Below, piece by piece: positions 8,050-16,650 of a stretch of DNA of 64,000 nt. Below the pieces are notes generated by a model. It was not told the DNA's origin. It did not search any database and saw only the letters and a list, made by a program, of their open reading frames with translations. The DNA comes from Paenibacillus sp. UNC451MF (GTDB lineage: Bacteria > Bacillota > Bacilli > Paenibacillales > NBRC-103111). The position numbers and the translations under genes were made by a program. Position 1 is the stretch's first letter. Each line of letters starts with the position of its first letter. The DNA lies in the NCBI RefSeq assembly GCF_000686845.1, contig NZ_JMLS01000002.1, positions 434,001 to 498,000 on the forward strand, written 5' to 3'.

Positions 8050-9177
8050 TTAAACAACCGCTTTGCGTTTCATAAAATCTATTTCCTTATAGTACGTATC
8101 AACAACCAAAAGGTTGGGTCCGCAGCATTGGGCTGCAGGACAATGGCAATTAACGGATCCGTTCAATGGATGGTCCGCCCATCTTTCGAATACTTGCTCT
8201 AAGGTATCGTTATGGATATTACCTAATGCAGGTACATCGGAGAAGTCGGTTACATATACGTCTCCTGTGAACAAATTCACGTTCAATCGGTTACGACCAT
8301 CCGGATCATTACGTACCGTCACATTCGGCTCTTCCCGAAGTCTACGGATCATGCGCTGATCTTCTTCCTGCGTACTGCATGCATAGTAGGGAAGCGTCCC
8401 AAACAGCATCCACAGATTACGGTCACGGCTGTCCAGCAGCCTATGAATCGCATTGCGGAAATGATCCAGCGATAACACCGGCAAGTTCGATGCGAACGAG
8501 CTGGGGTACATCGGATGGACTTCATGGCGTTGGCATCCCATCTCTACGATTAGTTTATGAATCTCAGACAGCTTCTCATGCGTTCGATAATTGATCATCG
8601 ATTCAGCCGATACGAACATTCCGCCGCGGCTCAGCTCCATCGTATTTTCAATCATCCGTTCATACAGCTTAGCCGCCGTATCCCGCTTAACCGTTCGGTC
8701 TGTACGGACAAAGCCCACTTGATGGAAGTCATCCGCATTTAAATAGTTGAAGGAAATATGCATGACATCGAGATATGGAGCAAGCATCTCGTAACGCGAC
8801 AAGCTCAGTGTAAGGTTAGAATTGATTTGCGATCTTACGCCCCGTTCCCGCGCATATTTCAAGATCGGAACGATATAATCCCTAACGGTTGCTTCATGGT
8901 AGCTTGGCTCTCCGCCGGTAATGCTTATGGTCTCCAGATGCTCCACCTGATCCAGACGCTGCAGCACCTTAGCTACCGGAATTCGTGGGCCTTCCGTCAT
9001 TGTTAACGTCTCTCCCACCGCGCAATGCTCACACCTCATATTGCACAAATTGGTTACCGTTAGTTCTACGCTTGTGAGCATATGTTTTCCATGCTTCTGC
9101 AAAGAACGAATCGGATCCCAAGGATCGTACGCGGGTGTTATTGCCGGTAGAACGGGGTTCAGTTTATCTATCATCAT
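8050..9177 (-). CDS. yfkAB: Radical SAM protein YfkAB (CxCxxxxC type)
   Basis: 375 residues. The radical-SAM 4Fe-4S motif is CNMRCEHC near residue 45, with the SAM-binding ITGGEPSY after it. The C-terminus carries CHCPAAQC, the CxCxxxxC motif that defines the YfkAB group, followed by CGPNLLVV. These proteins are annotated as radical-SAM enzymes of unknown substrate; the C-terminal cysteines probably bind a second cluster. I choose ATG 9177 because GGTGTGAAC lies upstream; a GTG at 9216 has no ribosome binding site. It stands alone between an HD-GYP gene with its own terminator and the CNNM/CBS gene. Confidence 0.9.
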   Translation of the reverse strand: MMIDKLNPVLPAITPAYDPWDPIRSLQKHGKHMLTSVELTVTNLCNMRCEHCAVGETLTMTEGPRIPVAKVLQRLDQVEHLETISITGGEPSYHEATVRDYIVPILKYARERGVRSQINSNLTLSLSRYEMLAPYLDVMHISFNYLNADDFHQVGFVRTDRTVKRDTAAKLYERMIENTMELSRGGMFVSAESMINYRTHEKLSEIHKLIVEMGCQRHEVHPMYPSSFASNLPVLSLDHFRNAIHRLLDSRDRNLWMLFGTLPYYACSTQEEDQRMIRRLREEPNVTVRNDPDGRNRLNVNLFTGDVYVTDFSDVPALGNIHNDTLEQVFERWADHPLNGSVNCHCPAAQCCGPNLLVVDTYYKEIDFMKRKAVV

Positions 9178-9319
9178 GTTGAGTTCACACCTGACTGTAT
9201 AAAGTATTTTTACCACCTATTGTATCGTATGACGCACCAAAATGAAACTAATCGGAGCAATTCCCTCCTTTACAGACAATTGCCTGAAAGAAAGCGGCTG
9301 TGCAGCGAAGTAGTTCAAG

Positions 9320-9343
9320 CAAAAAAACCCGGATTCCCGGGTT
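9320..9343 (-). terminator. Terminator of the first HD-GYP gene
   Basis: Stem AACCCGG / CCGGGTT with a tiny loop. It is followed on the minus strand by TTTTTT and lies 23 bases after the stop at 9366. Confidence 0.85.
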
Positions 9344-9365
9344 CATCTCACTGTATGTATGATGG

Positions 9366-10460
9366 CTATGCCAGATCCTCATTAACCCCGGTAACCAAAA
9401 TCGATAATTTTTCGGACAAATCCACATCAAATGGAGCATTGAGCTGCTGCCCCTCTTCGTCCGTCAATATCCGTACAATCGGCCGGTGGGGAACCATATG
9501 ATTTAGACCGACAACCGTTCCCGTTTCCCCAGTGCTCAAAGTAACAGTGATCCCAATTGGATAAATCGCGATATGGTCCCGAAACAATTCGATTTTTTTC
9601 TTTTCATACAACGTGTCCGTTCCTGCATACAATATTTCCATGGCTTGATGCGGAAGCAGTGCTTTTCGGTATACTCGGTGAGTCGTCATTGCGTCATAGG
9701 AATCAACCAAGCCGATCCAACGGGCATAATCATGAATATCACTGCCCTCAATCCCCCGAGGATACCCGCTTCCATCTAAACGTTCATGATGCTGAAACGC
9801 ACAGTGTGCCGTAATGAGAGGAATGTTAGGCTCATCTTTTAGCAGCTGATAGCCGTATTCTGCATGCTTTTTAACCTGAGTGAATTCGTTATCGGTAAGC
9901 TTGCCGTTTTTGCGGAGCAGTTCCAGTGGAATTTGGGTTTTGCCAATGTCATGCAGGAGAGCGCCAAGTCCAAGCGTTGTCAGATCCTCCCGGTTGTAGC
10001 CGTGAGCCATTCCAAGCAGCGTTGTATAAATGCACACATTCAATGAATGCTGAAACAAATAATCATCCATTACATTAATGTTCGTCAACATGATCATCGC
10101 GCCCTCATGGCTGCTCAGATCGTCTATAATCATTTTCATTACGTTGCCGAACGTTTTTCCAAGCTGCTTATTGTTTGCCGTTTTCCGTTTGACAGAGGTT
10201 TCCATCATACTGCGAAAAGAAGTTCGAATTTCTGAAGTCGCTTTAAATCTCGTCTCTTCACTAATCATGTCAGGAATGGTGATGTCATTCGTTCTGGGGT
10301 CATCTATATATACAAACTCAATACCATGCTCGCTCAACCGCTGGATCAGTTTTTGCGATAATTCGACACGTTCTCCGAGAAGGATAAGTCCCTCTTCATT
10401 GTAAATCCTTCTCCCGAGCTTCATGCCGGGGCGAACCATACTCAGCGGAAGCAAACGCAT
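9366..10460 (-). CDS. HD-GYP domain protein (probable c-di-GMP phosphodiesterase)
   Basis: 364 residues. The N-terminal 60 residues form the small domain often found before HD-GYP (MRLLPLSMVRPGMKLGRRIY). The HD-GYP domain runs from about 115 to 300. Catalytic metal motifs are intact: H138 in FQHSLNV, H170-D171 in LLHDIGK, the GYP signature HHERLDGSGYP at 224-234, and later D253 in LVDSYDAM. A C-terminal beta-rich tail (IGITVTLSTGETGTVVGLN) resembles the tails of other Paenibacillus HD-GYP proteins. It would hydrolyse c-di-GMP to GMP. It shares layout with the plus-strand HD-GYP protein at 15535, suggesting paralogues. The ribosome binding site before ATG 10460 is weak. Confidence 0.9.
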   Translation of the reverse strand: MRLLPLSMVRPGMKLGRRIYNEEGLILLGERVELSQKLIQRLSEHGIEFVYIDDPRTNDITIPDMISEETRFKATSEIRTSFRSMMETSVKRKTANNKQLGKTFGNVMKMIIDDLSSHEGAMIMLTNINVMDDYLFQHSLNVCIYTTLLGMAHGYNREDLTTLGLGALLHDIGKTQIPLELLRKNGKLTDNEFTQVKKHAEYGYQLLKDEPNIPLITAHCAFQHHERLDGSGYPRGIEGSDIHDYARWIGLVDSYDAMTTHRVYRKALLPHQAMEILYAGTDTLYEKKKIELFRDHIAIYPIGITVTLSTGETGTVVGLNHMVPHRPIVRILTDEEGQQLNAPFDVDLSEKLSILVTGVNEDLA

Positions 10461-10695
10461 GATTAAACCACGTCTTCTTTCTTTAAAAGTAAAGATTTGA
10501 TTCTCTATGCCTAGAGTAAAGGATTACTCGCAAAAGAGCAACATATTTCGACAATTTTTCATTCATTTTTCATTCTTTCTCTTCTGTTTATTAAGGAATT
10601 GTAAAGATTGTCCGCACTTCTTAAGCAGGTATTGTAGGACATACCTTTACAAGCTAAAATAGAGTAGGTTCGCACAAACTAAGTAGGAGGCAATT

Positions 10696-11511
10696 ATGTT
10701 AAGTTATTGGGTTTCAATTATTATGGGAATTGTTGAAGGGCTTACTGAGTTTTTACCTGTGTCCTCTACAGGGCACCTGATTTTAACACAAGCCTTACTA
10801 GGTATACCTGAAGACGTTGCTATAATAAAAACGTTCGAGGTCGTTATTCAGCTCGGAGCCATTTTGGCTGTAGTTGTCATTTACTGGAACCGAATTTTAC
10901 TTCTTTTTGGACTGAAAAAGGATCGAGCCCGTATCGGTAAAAAGAAATTGAATTTACTCCATATCCTGATCGGTATTTTACCTGCAGGTATTGTAGGCTT
11001 GCTGGTTAACGACTGGATCGATGCACATCTCTTCTCTCCAAAGACCGTTATTTTGAGCCTCGTCGTCGGCGGTGTGCTGTTTATCATAGCTGAAAAATCA
11101 ACTAATCCTAAACCCGCGCAGGAACTGGATGACATCACATACAAACAAGCGCTTTACATCGGCTTGTATCAAATATTAGCCGTCGTTTGGCCGGGCTTCT
11201 CTCGGTCCGGTGCAACCATTGCCGGGGGGATGCTATCAGGTGTCAGCCGTGGAGCGTCTGCCGATTTCACTTTTATTCTCGCAATTCCGCTTATGTTCGC
11301 TGCTTCCGGATTGTCCTTGGTAAAGGCCTACAAATTGCTTACACCGGACCTTATCGGATTTTTCGCAGTAGGTTTCGTTGTATCATTCATCGTCGCCTTG
11401 CTTGCCGTCGTTACATTTATTAAGCTTGTTTCGAGAATTAAGCTCACTTATTTCGCTTACTACCGTTTTGTACTGGCAGCAGTGTTTGCCTTGTATCTCT
11501 ACTTATCTTAA
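10696..11511 (+). CDS. uppP: Undecaprenyl-diphosphatase UppP (BacA family)
   Basis: 271 residues, about eight membrane helices. Membrane enzyme that removes a phosphate from undecaprenyl diphosphate, recycling the lipid carrier for peptidoglycan and confers bacitracin tolerance. Both family motifs are present: [17 protein letters not shown] near residue 13 and [13 protein letters not shown] near residue 165 (active-site Ser/Arg). ATG 10696 has AGGAGGCAATT upstream. It is monocistronic, with its own promoter region (divergent from the HD-GYP gene) and a strong terminator. Confidence 0.95.
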   Translation: MLSYWVSIIMGIVEGLTEFLPVSSTGHLILTQALLGIPEDVAIIKTFEVVIQLGAILAVVVIYWNRILLLFGLKKDRARIGKKKLNLLHILIGILPAGIVGLLVNDWIDAHLFSPKTVILSLVVGGVLFIIAEKSTNPKPAQELDDITYKQALYIGLYQILAVVWPGFSRSGATIAGGMLSGVSRGASADFTFILAIPLMFAASGLSLVKAYKLLTPDLIGFFAVGFVVSFIVALLAVVTFIKLVSRIKLTYFAYYRFVLAAVFALYLYLS

Positions 11512-11527
11512 GCAAGTGATGGCATAT

Positions 11528-11568
11528 AAAAGACTGTTGAAGCCACTAATGGCCCAACAGTCTTTTTT
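11528..11568. terminator. Bidirectional terminator between uppP and the YunD-like gene
   Basis: 12-bp stem AAAAGACTGTTG / CAACAGTCTTTT with a 14-base loop and T-run on the right. It serves the convergent genes ending at 11511 and 11578. Confidence 0.9.
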
Positions 11569-11577
11569 AGTGAGGCA

Positions 11578-13014
11578 TTAGCAGGCGAACCAGCGTTTGC
11601 TGCTGCCTGCCGAGATAGCCTCCTTATTATGAAGCTCTTTCTGTATAACATCCCGCAAAAACTCCGGCAAGAAATATTGAACATCCGTTCCTTTGGACAA
11701 AGACAAATAACCAATCCCGAAAGTAAACATATCTACCGTACCGACAACATAAGTTCGGTCAAGGTCCAACAGCTCGTCACCGATCCATACGCGACGTATT
11801 TTGGATAGCGCGGGACCTGCGGCATCATATTCAACCCTAATCCCGTCTATATTCAGCATTCCCAGTACTTTACAACGAAATCCGAAGCCGTAAATTTGCT
11901 TTTGCGTAAACTCGGGAAGGAGAGATTCCTCCAGCGCTTGCAAGATTTGTTCGCCTGACAGCGATATCCTGCAAGGATTAATAGGTGATGGGCATATTTC
12001 AAGCAGCCGGCCTGCTGTCACCGTTCCTTGCTCCAAGCCTTCTAGAAATTGCCCAGCGTTCACAATACCAACGTCAGCTCCCGCCCAGTGCCTAAGTGCT
12101 GCCGCCAGCATGTTGCCAAGTGGTGCCTCCACGTACCACTCCGCGAGCAGAGGCTGTTCCAAATAAGCTACCTCTCGGCTAAGCGTATCCTTCGACTCGC
12201 TTCCGAATTTCTGTATAGCGGCAGCAACCCGTGTATCACTTGGCTCTGCTTCCATTTTACGGACATAACCTTCCATCTGTGTCAGCTTGCGAGTGAATGC
12301 ATCCAGCTGTAGATCGACTACCCCAACGTACTGACCGAATTTGCCCGCCCCGCATACAAGTGTACTGCCTATGCGCAAGGGCTGTTCAAGCAAGTGATGG
12401 CTGTGACCGCCTAATATAACGTCGATTCCAGGAATGTCCTGAGCGATCCTTTCATCCGTCTTCAGCCCGAGATGGGACATAAGGATTAGAACATCCACCT
12501 CGGGACGCAGCTTCTCAACCCACCGCTGCACTATACCGACAGGCTCCTCAATATTCCATCCGAGCAGCTTATAAAATTGTTCATAATATGCTGTCACCCC
12601 TATCAATCCAACCTTGATGCCGCCTTTTATGAAGATATGATAGGGATGAGCCCAATCAGGTATCTCCCCGGTTGCAGCATCGAATAAATTGCTGCACAGC
12701 ACTTTGATTTCCGGGTGTTTAGTATATAAGTCAGCCAATGCCTCTTTCGTAAACGTCAAGCCTTCATTATTGCCAATTGTGATCGCATCATAACCTGTAG
12801 CTGCCATTATATCTAGGTTATAGCTTCCGAAGCTCGCTTCCGTCTCTGGGCGCATGCGGTCTAAGTGATCCCCTATATCTAGCGTCAACGTGTGCTCTTC
12901 ACCTGCCGAAGCACGAAGCTCATGAAACGCGGCAGCGATCTGGGGCATCTGCTCGTAATGGCTATGAATATCATTAGAATGAATAATTCTGAGCCGCAAA
13001 AGCGGTGAATTCAT
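11578..13014 (-). CDS. 5'-nucleotidase/metallophosphoesterase, YunD-like, cytoplasmic
   Basis: 478 residues. Two-domain UshA/5'-nucleotidase architecture: an N-terminal calcineurin-like metallophosphoesterase (HSNDIHSHYEQ, DIGDHLDR, TIGNNEG, ILMSHLGLKTD, ILGGHSHH) and a C-terminal substrate-binding domain (NMLAAALRHWAGADVGIVNAG, GFRCKV). It lacks a signal peptide, unlike secreted UshA proteins and like B. subtilis YunD. Note that the usual GNHE is GNNEG here, an H-to-N change in a metal-site motif that is common in the YunD group. ATG 13014 has AGGAGGGG upstream. It is the second gene of a two-gene unit, 34 bases after the preceding stop. Confidence 0.87.
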   Translation of the reverse strand: MNSPLLRLRIIHSNDIHSHYEQMPQIAAAFHELRASAGEEHTLTLDIGDHLDRMRPETEASFGSYNLDIMAATGYDAITIGNNEGLTFTKEALADLYTKHPEIKVLCSNLFDAATGEIPDWAHPYHIFIKGGIKVGLIGVTAYYEQFYKLLGWNIEEPVGIVQRWVEKLRPEVDVLILMSHLGLKTDERIAQDIPGIDVILGGHSHHLLEQPLRIGSTLVCGAGKFGQYVGVVDLQLDAFTRKLTQMEGYVRKMEAEPSDTRVAAAIQKFGSESKDTLSREVAYLEQPLLAEWYVEAPLGNMLAAALRHWAGADVGIVNAGQFLEGLEQGTVTAGRLLEICPSPINPCRISLSGEQILQALEESLLPEFTQKQIYGFGFRCKVLGMLNIDGIRVEYDAAGPALSKIRRVWIGDELLDLDRTYVVGTVDMFTFGIGYLSLSKGTDVQYFLPEFLRDVIQKELHNKEAISAGSSKRWFAC

Positions 13015-13048
13015 GGTCGCCAGCCCCTCCTAGTACACCTTAGGTTTC

Positions 13049-13504
13049 CTATTTGTTCATCTTCAGTTCATCTATGCTAATCCTATTCTTAAAGCCGTAG
13101 GATGCTTCGTTAACGGTTTGATCATATTCGAACCATATGGTGACTACACTTTTCACATTCAAGCATTCGCTGCTTCCATCTGGTACATAAAGTCGTATTG
13201 GAAATCCTTTTTGCAGTGGCTTCCCATCCTGCTCATACAAAAACACGGCTTGATTCAATTGATTCCAAGGTATCGTTGCTTGAAACTCGTCGACTGCCTC
13301 AACCTTCATCAAAACAGGCTCACGATCCGTGTTAACCTGGCGCTTGTTCATCCAAGCATGATACCAAGATTTCAGTTCAAAAGCTTGACCTTCTACTCCA
13401 GGAACGCGCTCTTTGAGCGGAAAATGGTTAGGGGCCAAAGAGCTCATTTCCGCAACGGTACATTGCTCCGATCCACCTAAATCATCATATACGGTAATAT
13501 TCAT
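13049..13504 (-). CDS. Small protein with a possible molybdopterin-oxidoreductase-like fold
   Basis: 151 residues, no signal peptide, no membrane helix. The C-terminal half (GKPLQKGFPIRLYVPDG ... NVKSVVTIWFEY) resembles the segment of the sulfite-oxidase-type molybdopterin-binding domain where a GxPLxxxxPxRLxVP strand leads to KxVKxVxxI. The cysteine that coordinates molybdenum is not in the matching place, so cofactor binding is doubtful. Divergent, by 117 bases, from a MoaD-MoaE gene, which makes a molybdenum link attractive but unproven. ATG 13504 has GGAGGGG upstream. Function unknown; probably co-transcribed with the YunD-like gene. Confidence 0.6.
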   Translation of the reverse strand: MNITVYDDLGGSEQCTVAEMSSLAPNHFPLKERVPGVEGQAFELKSWYHAWMNKRQVNTDREPVLMKVEAVDEFQATIPWNQLNQAVFLYEQDGKPLQKGFPIRLYVPDGSSECLNVKSVVTIWFEYDQTVNEASYGFKNRISIDELKMNK

Positions 13505-13621
13505 TCAATACCCCTCCAGCTTCCCTAAAGTATAAGCTTTATATGTATACGAAACCCTTCTATTATATCACTATCTCGTTATATTATGGTATGCTGTTAG
13601 TAAAACCATGGGAGTGATGAG

Positions 13622-14311
13622 ATGAAGCTGCAACTATTCGTTTTTGCAGGCTTGGCGGAGCAGCTAGGCAGCTCCCTTATTTCGATAGATTGGGAACCTG
13701 ATTCCGCACTGACACCTGCTCTTTTAAAACAATGGCTAATGGACAAGCATCCTGAAGCCGCCCGTTCATTAGCTCAAGCTTTCGTAGCCGTTAATCACAG
13801 CTATGCACCTGATGATCAATTGATTAATGAACAAGATGAGATTGCTATCATTCCTCCTGTTTCGGGAGGACAACCGCAGCTTGTCGAAATAACCTACGAT
13901 CCGATCTCTATCGAGACGGTCACCTCTAAAGTGCTGCACCCGAATCACGGGGCTGCCCTGACCTTTACAGGAACAACAAGAGAATGGACCCATGGCAAAA
14001 AAACTTGCCTGCTCGAATATACCGCTTACGAACCGATGGCTCTCAAAACGATGCAGCAAATCATTGCTGAAATCCACGAACGATGGAACGGTACCATGTG
14101 TGCTATAACCCATCGGCTCGGGAGGGTAGATATCGGAGAAATCAGCGTCGTGATAGCTGTTTCTTCACCCCATCGAGAAGCGGCTTATGAAGCCAGCTGT
14201 TATGCCATCGAACGTCTCAAGCAGATTGTACCTATCTGGAAAAAGGAAATATGGGAAGACGGTTCCGAATGGAAAGGACATCAATTGGGGCCATGGAACC
14301 CCTTAGTATAA
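13622..14311 (+). CDS. MoaD-MoaE fusion: molybdopterin synthase small and large subunits in one chain
   Basis: 229 residues. Residues 1-83 are a MoaD ubiquitin-like domain ending in PPVSGG (Gly82-Gly83); residues 84-229 are a complete MoaE domain (ALTFTGTTRE near 113, LEYTAYEPMA near 131, HRLGRVDIGE near 164, the Lys pair in PIWKKE at 207-208). Molybdopterin synthase puts two sulfurs onto cyclic pyranopterin monophosphate. MoaD normally carries the sulfur as a thiocarboxylate on its free C-terminal Gly-Gly; here that Gly-Gly is internal, so either the chain is cut after Gly83 or it works differently. The next gene, 17 bases downstream, is a MoeB/ThiF enzyme of the kind that activates MoaD. 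GGGAGTGATGAG precedes the ATG. Confidence 0.92.
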   Translation: MKLQLFVFAGLAEQLGSSLISIDWEPDSALTPALLKQWLMDKHPEAARSLAQAFVAVNHSYAPDDQLINEQDEIAIIPPVSGGQPQLVEITYDPISIETVTSKVLHPNHGAALTFTGTTREWTHGKKTCLLEYTAYEPMALKTMQQIIAEIHERWNGTMCAITHRLGRVDIGEISVVIAVSSPHREAAYEASCYAIERLKQIVPIWKKEIWEDGSEWKGHQLGPWNPLV

Positions 14312-14328
14312 AGGAGAGAAACGCATCA

Positions 14329-15399
14329 ATGAATACTAACGATCAGAACAACGAATCTCTAACATCTGCTGCTGCACAGCGTTATTCACGCCAGTTGCTG
14401 TTTGCACCAATTGGGGAACAGGGCCAGACGAAGCTGATGCAATCCCGCGTAGCGATTGTCGGCATGGGCGCTCTTGGAACGGTGCTCGCGAATCATATGG
14501 TGCGTGCAGGGGTCGGCTTCGTACGTCTCATCGACCGGGATTTCGTTGAGGCTAGCAACCTGCAGCGCCAAATGCTCTATGATGAGGCCGATGCGGCATC
14601 TTCGGAGCCTAAGGCGATGGCCGCAGCCAAGAGGCTCCAGCAGGCCAATTCACTGGTTACCATGGAACCTATCGTTGCGGACCTCCATCCTGCCAATGCC
14701 GAAGCTCTGCTATCTGACGTCGATTTGATTCTGGATGGGACGGATAACTTCGCAGTACGCTTTCTTATCAATGACGTAAGCTTAAAGCATCGTATCCCCT
14801 GGATTTACGGCGGTGCGGTCAGCTCCCGCGGCGTGTCCATGACGATCGTCCCTGAAGAGACGCCTTGTCTCCGCTGCATGTTTGGACAAGCTCCTGCTCA
14901 AGGAACGACAGAAACATGCGATACAGCAGGGGTCATCGGTCCTATAATTCATACCGTCGCCTCACATCAAGCTGCTGAAGCCTTCAAGCTTCTCGTCGGC
15001 GCTCAAGCACAACTGAATCGCAAAATGGTTCACTGGGACTTATGGTATAACCAGCACGCTGCCGTGGACGTGAGCAAAGCTCGCAAATCGGACTGCCCTG
15101 CCTGTGGTCAAGGACATTATGAGTATTTGCAGCAGGAAGCTGAGGAAGATACGATCCAGTCTTTATGCGGACGAAATTCTGTTCAGATTCAGCCGGTGAC
15201 TCCGTCATCCTTCGTCCTGTCTGATTGGGCGGATAAGTGGAAGCCCCTCGGACGTGTGGAGCTTAATCCGTTTTTACTAAAATTTTATCCTAACGATACT
15301 TTGACCCTGATTTTATTTTCCGATGGCCGTCTAATCGTTCAAGGTACGGATGACCCAGTCATGGCTAAAAGCTTATACAGTCGTTACATAGGTATGTAG
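14329..15399 (+). CDS. MoeB/ThiF/HesA-type sulfur-carrier adenylyltransferase
   Basis: 356 residues. E1-like enzyme that adenylates the C-terminal glycine of a small ubiquitin-like sulfur carrier (MoaD or ThiS). Visible: SRQLLFAPIGEQGQ near the N-terminus, the nucleotide loop IVGMGALGTVLANHMVRAG, DRDFVEASNLQRQMLY, DGTDNFAVRFLIND, a zinc site made of CLRC and CPAC, and Cys in TETCDTAGVIGP. The last 70 residues form an extra C-terminal domain rather than a rhodanese. I start at ATG 14329 (AAAGGAGAG upstream), just after the MoaD-MoaE stop; the frame extends upstream into that gene without meaning. Pairing with the fusion makes MoeB the better guess than ThiF. Confidence 0.9.
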   Translation: MNTNDQNNESLTSAAAQRYSRQLLFAPIGEQGQTKLMQSRVAIVGMGALGTVLANHMVRAGVGFVRLIDRDFVEASNLQRQMLYDEADAASSEPKAMAAAKRLQQANSLVTMEPIVADLHPANAEALLSDVDLILDGTDNFAVRFLINDVSLKHRIPWIYGGAVSSRGVSMTIVPEETPCLRCMFGQAPAQGTTETCDTAGVIGPIIHTVASHQAAEAFKLLVGAQAQLNRKMVHWDLWYNQHAAVDVSKARKSDCPACGQGHYEYLQQEAEEDTIQSLCGRNSVQIQPVTPSSFVLSDWADKWKPLGRVELNPFLLKFYPNDTLTLILFSDGRLIVQGTDDPVMAKSLYSRYIGM

Positions 15400-15534
15400 T
15401 GCTGACTTTTTTCGCCGTTTCTCCCTTTTATGTGACAAAATGCTTATAATTAGGTTGCCAATATAATACATTCTTGGTACCATAACTTTATATTAATTAG
15501 CTTATAACGTACACTGTGATTGGGAGAGACGGAT

Positions 15535-16593
15535 ATGAGAATTTCTGTCATGGATTTACAAGTTGGGGATCGGACTGGCTCGGACGTTTTTAATTGGAAT
15601 GGGCTCCTTGTCGTGTCTGCTCACACCGTCTTAAATGCCGATGATATTGACAAGCTTCAGCTGCACAACATCGATTATGTCGACATCATGATGCGACAAC
15701 AAGAGCAAACCGCGGAAATAAAGCCAGCGGTAGCACAGGCCGAACAGCCTCAAGCATTTTCTCAAACAGCGGCCTATGAGGAAGCCGTAAGTGGTATCAA
15801 AGATTTGTTTAATCAAGTAACCGCGCAAGGCAAGATCGATAAAAAACAAGTGGAGCAGAGCTTTGCCCCCCTTGCCAATCATTTTGTACAACAGAAAGAT
15901 GTCGTCTCTTTATTACTGACACTTAACAATAAAGACGATTACACGTACCAGCACAGTGTTCAAGTAGGTATGATCTCCTATTATATCGCCAAGTGGCTAG
16001 GACAACCGGAGAACGAAGCTCTCTTTGCAGGTAAAGCCGGTTATTTGCATGACCTTGGTAAAAGCCGCATTAACGATGCCATTCTCCAAAAACCGGGATT
16101 GCTGACGGACGAAGAATTTGATCAAGTCAAAAGACATGCCGAATACGGATATGAAATGATTCTCACATCCGATCTGCCGGAGGCTATTGCTTTAGCCGCG
16201 CTTCAGCATCACGAACGTCTGGACGGAACAGGCTATCCCTCCAAGCTTCATGCCAAAGATATTCACCCTCTTGCCAAAATCGTGGCGGTTGCCGATGTAT
16301 ACAGTGCCATGATCTCGCACAGAGTTTATCAGGAAAAGCAGGATTTACTGCATGTATTAAAAGAGCTGCATCAGCTCAGCTTCGGCAAACTGGATCCTAA
16401 AATAACGCAAGTATTCATCCGAAATATGATCCCTAACTTCATCGGTAAACGAATTTTGCTTAACAATGGTGAAAACGGTATCATTGTTATGACACATCCG
16501 ACGGACTTTTTCAGGCCCTTAATTAAAATCGGAGAGCAGTTTATTAATTTATCAGACTACCCCGAATTGGAAATTCAGGAAGTATACATGTAA
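15535..16593 (+). CDS. HD-GYP domain protein (probable c-di-GMP phosphodiesterase)
   Basis: 352 residues from ATG 15535 (GGGAGAG 6 bases upstream). Same plan as the minus-strand protein ending at 9366: a short N-terminal domain (MRISVMDLQVGDRTGSDVFN), a low-complexity Gln/Ala/Glu linker about 56-75, and an HD-GYP domain with H139 in YQHSVQV, H172-D173 in YLHDLGK and HHERLDGTGYP at 225-235. A beta-rich tail ends the protein (GENGIIVMTHPTDFFRPLIK). Active-site metal ligands look complete. It stands alone between the moe gene and a terminator. Confidence 0.9.
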   Translation: MRISVMDLQVGDRTGSDVFNWNGLLVVSAHTVLNADDIDKLQLHNIDYVDIMMRQQEQTAEIKPAVAQAEQPQAFSQTAAYEEAVSGIKDLFNQVTAQGKIDKKQVEQSFAPLANHFVQQKDVVSLLLTLNNKDDYTYQHSVQVGMISYYIAKWLGQPENEALFAGKAGYLHDLGKSRINDAILQKPGLLTDEEFDQVKRHAEYGYEMILTSDLPEAIALAALQHHERLDGTGYPSKLHAKDIHPLAKIVAVADVYSAMISHRVYQEKQDLLHVLKELHQLSFGKLDPKITQVFIRNMIPNFIGKRILLNNGENGIIVMTHPTDFFRPLIKIGEQFINLSDYPELEIQEVYM

Positions 16594-16599
16594 TACAAT

Positions 16600-16640
16600 A
16601 AAAAAATGAGCCGTTCCTCTTGGAACGAGCTCATTTTTTT
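16600..16640. terminator. Bidirectional terminator between the HD-GYP gene and sufB
   Basis: AAAAAATGAGC and CGTTCC pair with GGAACG and GCTCATTTTTTT around a TCTT loop. A-tract and T-tract flank it, so it serves both the plus-strand HD-GYP gene and the suf operon. Confidence 0.9.
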
Positions 16641-16650
16641 ATAGATTATA

